A DNA stretch of 64,000 bases from Dongia deserti (GTDB taxonomy: Bacteria; Pseudomonadota; Alphaproteobacteria; Dongiales; Dongiaceae): positions 53,525 through 117,524 of the forward strand of contig NZ_QORW01000019.1 of assembly GCF_003574735.1 (NCBI RefSeq). The letters run 5' to 3'. This document shows, in pieces, positions 17,364 to 26,608 of the stretch. Position 1 is the stretch's first letter. Each line of letters opens with the position of its first letter. Both the position numbers and the translations under genes were made by a program. Below the pieces are notes generated by a model. It was not told where the DNA came from, ran no database searches, and worked only from the letters and a program-made list of their open reading frames with translations.

Positions 17364-18446
17364 ATGAGCTTCATTACCAATAACGCCGCGATCGACCCGA
17401 TCACTGTCGAGCGGCGTGAACAAAGGCTGGCGCAGATCGGGCGCTTGTGCGGCGCCTTGAAGCTGATCGGACTCGGTTCCTTCGCGCCGCTCCTGCGCCT
17501 CGTCTCCGGTGGGAATCCCCGCGAGGAACTGGCTGAGCTCTGGCGCCAGATCGGCATTCCGCTGGTTGCGATCGCCGTCTTCCTCCTGGCGTGGAACGCC
17601 GTCGCGCCGCGGGTCGAAACCAGCCTTGGCGCTCTACCCGGCCCAGCCCAAGTCTGGGAGCAGGCGATTGGTCTCTACGACACGCATGCGACGGAGCGCG
17701 AAAAGGAAGCGGCTTTCTATGAACGCCAGGAGAAGCGCAATGCCGAGATCCTGGCGGCGGACCCGACGGCCGAGGTGAAGATCAGGCCGTATGCCGGCCC
17801 TCCGACCTTCTTCGATCAGATCTTGACGAGCCTCAAGACGGTGTTCACCGGCTTCGTGCTGGCGGCGCTGGTGGCGGTGCCGCTGGGAATCGTGTGCGGA
17901 CTCTCCCCGGCGATCAACGCCGCCGTCAATCCGCTGGTGCAGATATTCAAGCCGGTCTCGCCGCTGGCCTGGCTGCCCATCGTCACCATGGTGGTGAGCG
18001 CGCTCTACGTGACAGAGGATCCGCTGCTCTCCAAGTCGTTTCTCAGTTCGGCGATCACCGTCACGCTCTGCTCGCTGTGGCCGACCTTGATCAACACGGC
18101 CTATGGCGTGGCTTCGATCGACAAGGATCTGCTGAATGTCGCGCGGGTCCTGAAGCTGTCCTGGCCGACCAAAATTCGCAAGCTGGTGCTGCCGTCCGCG
18201 CTACCCCTCATCTTCACCGGGTTACGCTTGTCGTTGGGCGTGGGGTGGATGGTCCTGATCGCGGCCGAGATGCTGGCGCAGAATCCAGGGCTCGGCAAGT
18301 TCGTGTGGGACGAGTTCCAGAACGGCTCGTCCGCCTCGCTCGCGCGGATCATGGTCGCGGTCTTCACCATCGGCCTGATCGGCTTCCTGCTCGACCGGCT
18401 GATGCTGACCTTGCAGGCCGCCGTCACTCATTCGGCGAACCGGTGA
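17364..18446 (+). CDS. nrtB: Nitrate ABC transporter permease NrtB
   Basis: A 360-aa inner-membrane protein with an N-terminal extension (about 75 residues) before the first membrane helix. A binding-protein-dependent transport domain covers about residues 150-355. The EAA-like loop is ARVLKLSWPTKIRKLVLPSALPLIFTGLRLS, near residues 256-286. A charged segment at about 108-135 (EREKEAAFYERQEKRN) lies between helix 1 and the core, as in other NrtB proteins. It follows nrtA by 21 bp with a GAAGG site and is followed 9 bp later by the ATPase gene. Two copies would pair with the two linked NBDs of the next protein. Confidence 0.9.
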   Translation: MSFITNNAAIDPITVERREQRLAQIGRLCGALKLIGLGSFAPLLRLVSGGNPREELAELWRQIGIPLVAIAVFLLAWNAVAPRVETSLGALPGPAQVWEQAIGLYDTHATEREKEAAFYERQEKRNAEILAADPTAEVKIRPYAGPPTFFDQILTSLKTVFTGFVLAALVAVPLGIVCGLSPAINAAVNPLVQIFKPVSPLAWLPIVTMVVSALYVTEDPLLSKSFLSSAITVTLCSLWPTLINTAYGVASIDKDLLNVARVLKLSWPTKIRKLVLPSALPLIFTGLRLSLGVGWMVLIAAEMLAQNPGLGKFVWDEFQNGSSASLARIMVAVFTIGLIGFLLDRLMLTLQAAVTHSANR

Positions 18447-18455
18447 GGGCGCGCG

Positions 18456-20159
18456 ATGGCAATCCTTGAATTGAACCGAGTCAGCAAGTCCTACGGTTCC
18501 GGCACTGCGAGCGGCGATGTGCTGAAGGACATCTCGCTGGTGATTGAAGACGGCGAGTTCGTCGCCATCGTCGGCTTCTCCGGCTCCGGCAAGACGACGC
18601 TCATGTCGCTCATGGCTGGATTGATCCGGGCGGATAGCGGCCTCGTCAGGTTTCGTGGCGAGGTTATCACCGAACCAGGACCGGAGCGCGGGCTGGTCTT
18701 CCAGAGCTATGCGCTGATGCCGTGGCTGACGGTCGAACAGAATATTGCGCTCGCCGTCGATGCGACCATGCTGAAGGCCTCGCGGGCCGAGCGTGCAGAA
18801 CGCACCCGGCACTACATCCAGCTGGTCGGCCTGTCCCATGCAACCGATCGGCGACCGGCGGAGCTATCCGGTGGCATGCGCCAGCGCGTCGCCGTTGCGC
18901 GCGCCTTGGCGATGAGGCCGGAGATCCTGCTGCTGGACGAGCCACTGTCTGCGCTCGACGCGCTGACCCGCTCCAAGCTGCAGGACGAGATTGAGGCGAT
19001 CCGCGCGACCGAGCGCAAGACCATCGTGCTGGTCACCAATGACGTGGATGAGGCGCTGCTGCTGGCCGATCGCATCATCCCGCTGAGGCCCGGTCCGAAC
19101 GCCACGCTCGGCACAGAATTCCGCGTGACCATGCCGCGTCCGCGCGACCGCGCCGCACTCAACCACGATCCGGAATATCGGCGATTGCGCTCCGGCATCA
19201 CGCAATACCTGATGGATGCTGCCGAGGACCGCCGTAGCGCGACCGATGATGCGTTGAACGCACCCAAGATCGTGCCTGTCCGTCTCGGTGCCGCGCGCAA
19301 AAAGAGCCAGCGTTCCGCACCACCCGCATCCGAGAACCGCTATGTCGAGTTCTACGAAGTTGCCAAGGTCTATCCCACGCCCAAAGGGCCGCTGACTGTC
19401 GTCGATCATTTCGATCTGAAGATGGCGAAGGGCGAGTTCATCTCTCTGATCGGTCACTCGGGCTGCGGCAAGTCCACCGTACTGTCGATGGTGGCGGGTC
19501 TCGCCGGCATCACGCGCGGCGGCATCGTGCTCGACGGCAAGGAGGTCAGCGACGCTGGGCCGGACCGTGCGGTCGTCTTCCAATCGCCCTCGCTCCTGCC
19601 ATGGCTGACGGCAGCCGAGAACGTCGCCATCGGCGTCGACCGGGTCTATCCGCACGCGACGCGGCGCGAGCGGGCGGACATCGTCACCTACTACCTCTCG
19701 CGTGTCGGTCTCGCCGATGCCCTGCACAAGAAAGCGGCGGACCTTTCCAACGGCATGCGCCAGCGCGTCGGCATCGCCCGCGCCTTCGCGCTGTCCCCCA
19801 AGCTACTGCTGCTCGACGAGCCATTCGGCATGCTCGATGCCCTGACACGCTGGGAACTGCAGGAAGTGCTGATGGAAGTGTGGACCCGCACCCAAGTCAC
19901 CGCGATCTGCGTCACGCACGATGTCGACGAGGCGATCCTACTCGCCGACCGGGTCGTAATGATGACCAACGGCCCGAACGCCCGTATCGGCAATATCATG
20001 CAGGTCGATCTGCCGCGGCCGCGCAGTCGCAAGGCGCTGCTCGATCACCCGAAATACTACGACTACCGGGAGGGGCTGCTGACGTTCCTCAAGGATCACG
20101 AGAGCGGCGGGAAGCCTCACGCCAAGCCGGCAGAGCCGGCCGCCGAAGCAGCCGCATAG
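18456..20159 (+). CDS. Nitrate transporter ATPase, NrtC-NrtD-like double-NBD fusion
   Basis: A 567-aa protein with two complete ABC ATPase domains in one chain. NBD1 (about 1-265) has Walker A GFSGSGKTT, signature LSGGMRQR and Walker B LLLDEPLSALD. NBD2 (about 290-545) has GHSGCGKST, LSNGMRQR and LLLDEPFGMLD. The switch histidine present in NBD2 (VTHDVDEA) is Asn in NBD1 (VTNDVDEA), so the two sites are probably unequal. The linker (about 255-288) is charged and Ala-rich. The protein energises NrtB. Cyanobacteria use two separate ATPase genes, one of which carries an NrtA-like tail that is absent here. Confidence 0.88.
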   Translation: MAILELNRVSKSYGSGTASGDVLKDISLVIEDGEFVAIVGFSGSGKTTLMSLMAGLIRADSGLVRFRGEVITEPGPERGLVFQSYALMPWLTVEQNIALAVDATMLKASRAERAERTRHYIQLVGLSHATDRRPAELSGGMRQRVAVARALAMRPEILLLDEPLSALDALTRSKLQDEIEAIRATERKTIVLVTNDVDEALLLADRIIPLRPGPNATLGTEFRVTMPRPRDRAALNHDPEYRRLRSGITQYLMDAAEDRRSATDDALNAPKIVPVRLGAARKKSQRSAPPASENRYVEFYEVAKVYPTPKGPLTVVDHFDLKMAKGEFISLIGHSGCGKSTVLSMVAGLAGITRGGIVLDGKEVSDAGPDRAVVFQSPSLLPWLTAAENVAIGVDRVYPHATRRERADIVTYYLSRVGLADALHKKAADLSNGMRQRVGIARAFALSPKLLLLDEPFGMLDALTRWELQEVLMEVWTRTQVTAICVTHDVDEAILLADRVVMMTNGPNARIGNIMQVDLPRPRSRKALLDHPKYYDYREGLLTFLKDHESGGKPHAKPAEPAAEAAA

Positions 20160-20168
20160 GTGCGCGCC

Positions 20169-22610
20169 ATGAAAGAGAAGCTGATCCTCATCGGCAATGG
20201 CATGGCGGGCGTGCGCGTGCTCGAGGAACTGCTCGAGCGGGCACCCGGCCGCTACGAGGTGACGGTGTTCGGAGCGGAGCCGCACCCGACCTACAACCGC
20301 ATCATGCTCTCCCCCGTGTTAGCGGGTGAGAAGCAGTTTGAGGACATCGTGACTCACGACCGCGCCTGGTATGCGCAGAACGGGTTCGATCTGCGTACTG
20401 GCACCCGCATCGAAAGCGTCGATCGGACCGCGCGCGAAGTTGTCGCATCAGACGGCAGCCGCATGCCCTATGACCGGTTGGTGATCGCGGCCGGGTCGCA
20501 TCCGATTCTGATTCCAGTGCCAGGCAAGGATCTACCGGGCGTCATCACATTCCGGGACATTGCCGACGTTGATGCGATGCTCGCTGCAGCCGGGAGCGGC
20601 CGGCGCGCGGTCGTGATTGGCGGTGGGCTGCTCGGGCTCGAGGCGGCGAACGGTCTACTGGCGCGCGGCATGACCGTGACGGTCGTCCACCTGATGGCGA
20701 CGGTCATGGAGCGCCAGCTCGACGATGCGGCGGGCTATCTGCTGCGGCGCGAGCTGGAGCGCCGCGGCTTGGCCGTGATCACCGAGGCCAACACCGAGTG
20801 CATCTTTGGCGACGGGCGTGTCGGAGGCGTGCGGCTGAAGGATGGACGCGAGATTCCGGCGGACCTGGTCGTGATGGCCGTCGGTATTCGTCCCAATGCC
20901 GATCTCGGCAAGGCAACCGGGCTCGCCACCAACCGCGGCCTCATCGTCGATGACCGCATGGTCACTTCGGATGAAGCTATTCTGGCAGTCGGGGAATGCG
21001 TCGAGCATCGTGGCCAGAGCTATGGCCTAGTTGCACCGCTCTACGAGATGGCGAAGGTTGTCGCGGATCAGCTCGCCGGCCGCACCGACTCCGTTTATCA
21101 GGGCTCGGTCACTAGCACCAAGCTCAAGGTGACGGGAATTGACGTGTTCTCCGCCGGCACGTTTGGCGCCGACAAGGACGCGGAGGACATCGTCTTCCGC
21201 GATGCGGCACGCGGAATCTACAAGCGCATCGTCCTCAAGGATGACCGTATCGTCGGCACCGTACTCTATGGCGATACCGCAGACGGCGCCCGGTTGTTCC
21301 AGCTGCTGCGCAGCAGCGAGGATGTGTCGGCAGAGCGCGACACGCTGGTATTCGGTCCTGCCCTCGCCGCCGGAGGTGCGGCGCCGGACCCTATTGAAGC
21401 CGTTGCGGCCCTGCCAGCCGAGGCAGAGATCTGCGGCTGCAACGGCGTCTGCAAGGGCAAGATCGTCGAGGCGATCGGTGCGAAGGGACTGCAAACCGTC
21501 GAGGATGTGCGGACCCACACCAAAGCCTCGGCGTCCTGCGGCTCCTGTACCGGGTTGGTCGAGAAGCTGCTGAAAAGCACGTTGGGCGAAGCGTTCCAGC
21601 AGGGCTCTTCGGTGAAGCCGGTCTGCGGCTGCACCACGTACGGCCACGACGAGGTGCGCAAGCTGATCCGCGCCAAGGAGTTGCGCAGCATTCCCGAGCT
21701 GATGCAGGAGCTGGCCTGGACATCGCCCAATGGCTGCTCGAAGTGCCGACCCGCTCTCAACTACTACCTGCTGTGCGAATATCCCGGCGAATACCGGGAC
21801 GATGCGCAGTCGCGCTTTGTCAATGAGAGGGTCCACGCGAACATCCAGAAGGACGGTACGTATTCGGTGGTGCCGCGCATGTGGGGCGGCGTGACCAGTG
21901 CGGCCGAACTGCGCGCCATCGCCGACGTGGTCGACCGCTATCAGATTCCGACGGTGAAGGTGACCGGCGGCCAGCGCATCGATCTGCTGGGTGTGAAGAA
22001 GGAGCAACTGCCGGCGGTCTGGGCGGACCTCAACAACGCCGGCCTCGTCTCCGGTCACGCTTACGGCAAGGCCTTGCGCACAGTGAAGACCTGCGTGGGA
22101 TCCGAGTGGTGCCGCTTCGGTACTCAGGATTCGACGGCGATGGGCATCGCGCTGGAACGTGCGACCTGGGGCGTTTGGACGCCACACAAGGTGAAGATGG
22201 CGGTCTCCGGTTGCCCGCGCAATTGCGCCGAAGCGACGGTCAAGGACTTCGGCGTGGTGGCGGTGGAATCCGGCTGGGAGCTGCATGTCGGCGGCGCGGC
22301 CGGCATGCATGTGCGGCCCACCGACCTCTTGTGCAAGGTCGCAACACCGCCGGAAGTCATCGAGTATTGCTGCGCCTTCCTCCAGCTCTATCGCGAGGAG
22401 GGGCGCTATCTGGAACGGCCCTGGCCCTGGATCGAGCGTGTCGGCATCGCCTATCTGCGCAAGCGGATCGTGGAGGATGCGGAGAGCCGCCGTGCGTTAC
22501 ATGCCCGTTTCCGCCACGCCATCAGCTTCACCCAGAAGGATCCTTGGGCTGAGCGCGCAGCCGGCGCTGCGGCGCATGAGTTCTCACCGCTGGCGGAGGT
22601 CGTTGCGTGA
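20169..22610 (+). CDS. nirB: Assimilatory nitrite reductase large subunit NirB
   Basis: An 813-aa cytoplasmic flavoprotein that reduces nitrite to ammonium with NAD(P)H. Domains in order are: a pyridine nucleotide-disulfide oxidoreductase part (about 1-400; GNGMAGVRVLEELL at the start, GGGLLGLEAANGLL in the middle); two BFD-type [2Fe-2S] domains (CGCNGVCKGK and CGCTTYGHDEV); and the siroheme/[4Fe-4S] nitrite reductase part, with cluster Cys in KTCVGSEWCRFG and SGCPRNCAEA. ATG 20169 is preferred over the GTG three codons earlier. It directly follows the transporter ATPase and overlaps nirD by 4 bp. Confidence 0.95.
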   Translation: MKEKLILIGNGMAGVRVLEELLERAPGRYEVTVFGAEPHPTYNRIMLSPVLAGEKQFEDIVTHDRAWYAQNGFDLRTGTRIESVDRTAREVVASDGSRMPYDRLVIAAGSHPILIPVPGKDLPGVITFRDIADVDAMLAAAGSGRRAVVIGGGLLGLEAANGLLARGMTVTVVHLMATVMERQLDDAAGYLLRRELERRGLAVITEANTECIFGDGRVGGVRLKDGREIPADLVVMAVGIRPNADLGKATGLATNRGLIVDDRMVTSDEAILAVGECVEHRGQSYGLVAPLYEMAKVVADQLAGRTDSVYQGSVTSTKLKVTGIDVFSAGTFGADKDAEDIVFRDAARGIYKRIVLKDDRIVGTVLYGDTADGARLFQLLRSSEDVSAERDTLVFGPALAAGGAAPDPIEAVAALPAEAEICGCNGVCKGKIVEAIGAKGLQTVEDVRTHTKASASCGSCTGLVEKLLKSTLGEAFQQGSSVKPVCGCTTYGHDEVRKLIRAKELRSIPELMQELAWTSPNGCSKCRPALNYYLLCEYPGEYRDDAQSRFVNERVHANIQKDGTYSVVPRMWGGVTSAAELRAIADVVDRYQIPTVKVTGGQRIDLLGVKKEQLPAVWADLNNAGLVSGHAYGKALRTVKTCVGSEWCRFGTQDSTAMGIALERATWGVWTPHKVKMAVSGCPRNCAEATVKDFGVVAVESGWELHVGGAAGMHVRPTDLLCKVATPPEVIEYCCAFLQLYREEGRYLERPWPWIERVGIAYLRKRIVEDAESRRALHARFRHAISFTQKDPWAERAAGAAAHEFSPLAEVVA

Positions 22611-22945
22611 AGATCGACTGGATCGACGTGGGGGACGTGGACGATATCCCCATCATGGGTGCACGCGTGGTGCGGTCGGCCGACGGTGACATTGCTGTCT
22701 TTCGCACGGCGGACAATTCCATCTTCGCGCTCTATGATCGTTGTCCCCACAAGGGCGGGCCGCTGTCCGAAGGCATTGTCCATGGCCGTTCGGTGACTTG
22801 CCCTCTGCATAATTGGGTGATCTGCCTCGAGACCGGCGAGGTCGAGGGGCCGGACCACGGCTGCGCCGCGCAGATCTCCGTCAGCATCGATGGCGGGCGC
22901 ATCCGGCTTGGGTTGCCGCGCGCGTCGCGTGCCGCGCATGGCTGA
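22607..22945 (+). CDS. nirD: Nitrite reductase small subunit NirD
   Basis: A 112-aa Rieske-fold [2Fe-2S] protein. Ligand motifs are CPHKGGPLSEG near residue 46 and CPLHNWVICLETG near residue 65; the first has the C-x-H and the second the C-x2-H arrangement. It partners NirB. The GTG start overlaps the nirB stop (GTGA), and the gene ends 8 bp into nasA. The overlaps point to tight translational coupling through nirB-nirD-nasA. Confidence 0.93.
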   Translation: MKIDWIDVGDVDDIPIMGARVVRSADGDIAVFRTADNSIFALYDRCPHKGGPLSEGIVHGRSVTCPLHNWVICLETGEVEGPDHGCAAQISVSIDGGRIRLGLPRASRAAHG

Positions 22946-25595
22946 GAGCATTCGCACCACCTGTGCCTATTGCGGTGTCGGCTGTGGGATCGTGGCGGCC
23001 GAGGGCAATCAGGTGCGCGGCGATGCGGCGCATCCCGCCAATTTCGGCCGCTTGTGTTCCAAGGGCAGTGCGCTCGGCGAAACGCTCGGGCTCGAAGGGC
23101 GAATCCTGAAGCCAAGGATCGCAGGCATCGAAGCGGGCTGGGATGTCGCGCTCGATCTCGTCGCACGACGCTTCACCGAGACGATCACACGATACGGGCC
23201 GGACGCTATCGCCTTCTACGTCTCCGGCCAGTTTCTGACCGAGGACTATTACGTCGCCAACAAGCTGATGAAGGGCTTCATCGGCTCGGGCAATATCGAT
23301 ACGAATTCGCGCCTGTGCATGGCTTCGTCCGTCGCCGGCCATCGCCGGGCCTTTGGCGAGGATGTGGTGCCCGGCTGCTACGAAGACTTCGACAATGCGG
23401 ATCTGGCGGTGCTCGTCGGCTCGAACACCACGTGGTGCCATCCGATCCTGTATCAGCGCCTGATCACAGCCCGCGCAAAGCGCGGCACCAAGATTGTCGT
23501 GATCGATCCGCGCCGCACCGCCACGGCGGCAGAGGCCGACCTGCATCTTGCGCCGAAGCCCGGGACGGACGTGCTGCTGTTCAACGGGCTGCTGGCTTAC
23601 CTCGCCGACAAGAATGCGCTCGACTATGCCTATATCGACGTGCACACCACGGGCTTCGATGCGGCGCTCGCGCTCGCCCAGGCCGAGGCTGGCACGATCA
23701 CCAAGGTCGCGGCCGGCTGTGATCTCGAGCCCGGCGATGTAGCGCGCTTCTACGAGTGGTTTGCGACCACGGCCCGCAGCCTGACAGTCTACAGCCAGGG
23801 TGTGAACCAGTCGGCGCACGGCACCGACAAGGTCAACGCCATCATCAACGTGCACCTCGCCACCGGGCGAATCGGACATCCCGGCATGGGGCCGTTCTCC
23901 GTCACCGGCCAGCCGAATGCCATGGGCGGGCGCGAGGTCGGCGGCCTTGCCAACCAGCTTGCCGCACACATGGCGTTCGAGGATGCGGGCGCGGTTGATC
24001 GCATGCGGCGATTCTGGAAGGCGCCGCGCATGGCGAAGGGCCCCGGCCTCAAGGCAATCGACATGTTCGACGCGGTCGCGTGTGGCCGGGTCAAGGCGCT
24101 GTGGATCGCCGGCACCAATCCCGTCGTGAGCCTGCCCAACGCACGGCGGGTTCGCGCCGCGCTCAAATCATGTGATTTCGTCGTCGTGTCGGATGTGACG
24201 AACACTGACACCACACGCTACGCGCATGTGCTGTTGCCGGCGGCAGGATGGAGCGAGAAGGACGGTACGGTCACCAACTCCGAACGCCGAATTTCGCGCC
24301 AGCGCGCCTTTCGTCCACTGCCGGGAGAGGCGCGCCCGGACTGGCAGATCTTTGTCCAGGTCGGCCGGCGCATGGGCTTTGCGGAAGCGTTCGGCTATCG
24401 CACACCTGCTGAGATATTCCGCGAACATGCCGCGCTCTCAGCCTTCGAGAATGCGGGCGCCCGCAGGTTCGACCTCGGTGGCCTGGCTGATCTATCCGAT
24501 GAGGACTTTGACGCGCTGGAACCGGTGCAATGGCCGGTGGGCAGAGGCCAGCGCGAACCCGGCCAGCGGCTCTTTGCCGACGGGCGGTACTCGACGCCCG
24601 ATGGCCGCGCCCGGTTCGTGGCGGTGCGGCAGGAGGGACCGGCTGTCCCGCTAAGCGGCCGCTATCCGATCGCGCTGAACACCGGCCGCCTGCGGGACCA
24701 GTGGCACACGATGACCCGCACGGGCGCCGTGCCGCGCCTGATGGCGCACGCACCCGCGCCGGCCATTGATGTGTCCCCGCAGGATGCGACCTCGCTCGGC
24801 CTGTCCGATGGCGACTGCGCGCGCGTCCAAAGTGCGCAGGGGAGTGCGGTGGCGCCTGTGCGCATCACCATGGATCAGCGGCCTGGCACGGCATTTCTCT
24901 CCATGCATTGGAGCAATGTTTTCGCGGCGGAGGCCGCGGCGGGTCCGCTGGTCAACCCGGACAACGATCCCTGGTCGGGTCAGCCGGAGCTGAAACATAC
25001 GCCGATCTCGATTGTGCCGCTGAAAATGCGCTGGGCTGGTTTCCTGCTCAGCCGGCACTCGATAAAGCCAACGGGCCTGGTGCATTGGAGCAAGCGCGCC
25101 GTCGTCGGCGGCTGGCTCTACGAGCTGGCCGGCCCGGAACCGACGTCCGACGGCATCCTGCTGGCACGACGCCTGTTCGACGGGCCGCGGGATGAAGGCG
25201 CGATCGAGTATCGCGATACGCGCCGCGGTATCTTTCGCGCCGCCGTCACGGATTCCGCCGGCCGGCTCGCAGGTTGCCTGTTCGTCGGGCCAGCAGATTT
25301 CGTCCACGAGCGCGACTGGCTGCTCGCGCTGCTGGCGGAAGGGCGCCCGCTCTCAGATGCCGACCGCCGCGCGCTCCTCTCCGGCCGCTCAGCCACTGCG
25401 ACGCCATCGGAAGGCCGTGTGGTGTGCAGCTGTTTTCAGGTCGGCCTCAATCGCATCGTGGACATGGTCCAGCGCGAGCGCATTGCGGACGTGGCGGCGC
25501 TGGGTCGCAGATTGCAATGCGGTACCAATTGCGGCTCCTGCCTGCCGGAGCTGCGGGAGATCATTGCCCATGAACGCCCTCTCGCCGCCGAATAG
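22938..25595 (+). CDS. nasA: Assimilatory nitrate reductase catalytic subunit NasA with C-terminal [2Fe-2S] domain
   Basis: An 885-aa cytoplasmic Mo-bis-MGD enzyme reducing nitrate to nitrite. An N-terminal [4Fe-4S] site (CAYCGVGCGI... LCSKGSALGE) is followed by the molybdopterin domain (NTNSRLCMASS) and the dinucleotide-binding domain (from about 570; NTGRLRDQWHTMTRTG). The C-terminal BFD-like [2Fe-2S] domain (VVCSCFQVG... CGTNCGSC) covers about 835-882. No Tat signal is present, as expected for the assimilatory enzyme. No separate NasB-type reductase gene is in the operon, so the extra cluster may be the entry point for electrons. ATG 22938 lies inside the end of nirD. Confidence 0.93.
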   Translation: MAESIRTTCAYCGVGCGIVAAEGNQVRGDAAHPANFGRLCSKGSALGETLGLEGRILKPRIAGIEAGWDVALDLVARRFTETITRYGPDAIAFYVSGQFLTEDYYVANKLMKGFIGSGNIDTNSRLCMASSVAGHRRAFGEDVVPGCYEDFDNADLAVLVGSNTTWCHPILYQRLITARAKRGTKIVVIDPRRTATAAEADLHLAPKPGTDVLLFNGLLAYLADKNALDYAYIDVHTTGFDAALALAQAEAGTITKVAAGCDLEPGDVARFYEWFATTARSLTVYSQGVNQSAHGTDKVNAIINVHLATGRIGHPGMGPFSVTGQPNAMGGREVGGLANQLAAHMAFEDAGAVDRMRRFWKAPRMAKGPGLKAIDMFDAVACGRVKALWIAGTNPVVSLPNARRVRAALKSCDFVVVSDVTNTDTTRYAHVLLPAAGWSEKDGTVTNSERRISRQRAFRPLPGEARPDWQIFVQVGRRMGFAEAFGYRTPAEIFREHAALSAFENAGARRFDLGGLADLSDEDFDALEPVQWPVGRGQREPGQRLFADGRYSTPDGRARFVAVRQEGPAVPLSGRYPIALNTGRLRDQWHTMTRTGAVPRLMAHAPAPAIDVSPQDATSLGLSDGDCARVQSAQGSAVAPVRITMDQRPGTAFLSMHWSNVFAAEAAAGPLVNPDNDPWSGQPELKHTPISIVPLKMRWAGFLLSRHSIKPTGLVHWSKRAVVGGWLYELAGPEPTSDGILLARRLFDGPRDEGAIEYRDTRRGIFRAAVTDSAGRLAGCLFVGPADFVHERDWLLALLAEGRPLSDADRRALLSGRSATATPSEGRVVCSCFQVGLNRIVDMVQRERIADVAALGRRLQCGTNCGSCLPELREIIAHERPLAAE

Positions 25596-26535
25596 CGGGT
25601 GCGCCGACACCGAACTCGCCTACCTGCCGATTTTCCTCGGCATCAAGGGCCGCATCGCGCTGCTGATCGGCGGCGGCGAGGCGGCGTTGGGCAAGCTCAC
25701 TCTCTTGCGCCGGGCCGGCGCACGGGTGCGCCTGGTGGTGGAACGTTTGGACGAGAGCCTGATCGACGGCATCGCAGGTGACCGGATGGTCTCCTGCATC
25801 CGCGAGCCGTTGGCTGTGCATCATTTCGAGGATGCCGCGCTGGTCATCGACGCGTCGGACAACGAGGCGACCCATCGGCTGTCAGTGCGTTTGGCGAAGA
25901 CAACGAAAGTCCCGATCAATGTTGTCGACCGGCCGGCATTCTGCGACTTCATCCTGCCATCCATTCTGGACCGGTCGCCGGTGATCGTCGCGGTCTCGAC
26001 CGGCGGCGTTGCGCCCGCGATCGCACGCCTGATCCGGCAGCGGCTGGAAACGGCCATACCTGCGGGCTTTGGCCGGGTCGCCGTACTCGCCGCCCACATC
26101 CGGCACATGGTTCGCGGGCGCCTCGGTTCCGCCGGGCAACGCGCCAGGTTCTGGGAGGATCTGTTCGATGGATCGGCTGCGGAGTTCGCCATGGCCGGTC
26201 ACATGGATGGCGCTCTCGCCGTGGCTCACGCGCTGATCGAGCAGAGCGCTCAGCCTGGGTCAGAGAGCGGAGCTGTCCACCTTTTGCATATTGGATCGGA
26301 TGATCCGGACCTGTTGACGGTGCGGGATGCGCGGCTCATTCGCATGGCCGATCTGCTTTTCCATGAGCCTGAGATCAGCCCGGCGATCTTGGATCTGGCG
26401 CGGCGCGACGCCTTGAAGATCACGGCGGGGCGTGACCATGGCGTGCGCGGCAAACTGAGAGAATATGCGAGCCGTGGCCACCTTGTTCTCTATCTCAAGG
26501 CTGGCGTGCCATTGTCGGCACATGGGCAAGGTTAA
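25570..26535 (+). CDS. cysG: Siroheme synthase CysG-like, C-terminal methyltransferase truncated
   Basis: A 321-aa protein. The first ~220 residues form precorrin-2 dehydrogenase/sirohydrochlorin ferrochelatase (LLIGGGEAALGKLTLLRRAG; ISTGG-type motif as VSTGGVAPAIARLIR). From about residue 237 the sequence resembles the start of uroporphyrinogen-III methyltransferase (LLHIGSDDPDLLTVRDARLI; SPAILDLARRDALKI), but it stops at the position of the GGDPFVFGRGG motif (here KAGVPLSAHGQG). About 150 residues of the methyltransferase are absent. It overlaps nasA by 26 bp and should supply siroheme to NirB, with the methylation step provided elsewhere. sodC starts just downstream. Confidence 0.82.
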   Translation: MNALSPPNSGCADTELAYLPIFLGIKGRIALLIGGGEAALGKLTLLRRAGARVRLVVERLDESLIDGIAGDRMVSCIREPLAVHHFEDAALVIDASDNEATHRLSVRLAKTTKVPINVVDRPAFCDFILPSILDRSPVIVAVSTGGVAPAIARLIRQRLETAIPAGFGRVAVLAAHIRHMVRGRLGSAGQRARFWEDLFDGSAAEFAMAGHMDGALAVAHALIEQSAQPGSESGAVHLLHIGSDDPDLLTVRDARLIRMADLLFHEPEISPAILDLARRDALKITAGRDHGVRGKLREYASRGHLVLYLKAGVPLSAHGQG

Positions 26536-26608
26536 TATCAGAAACCGCTTCCGTGCGAAGGCAATGGGTGAGGCCCGAGAGCTGTTGTCCCAGATTGCCT
26601 ATTTCCAG

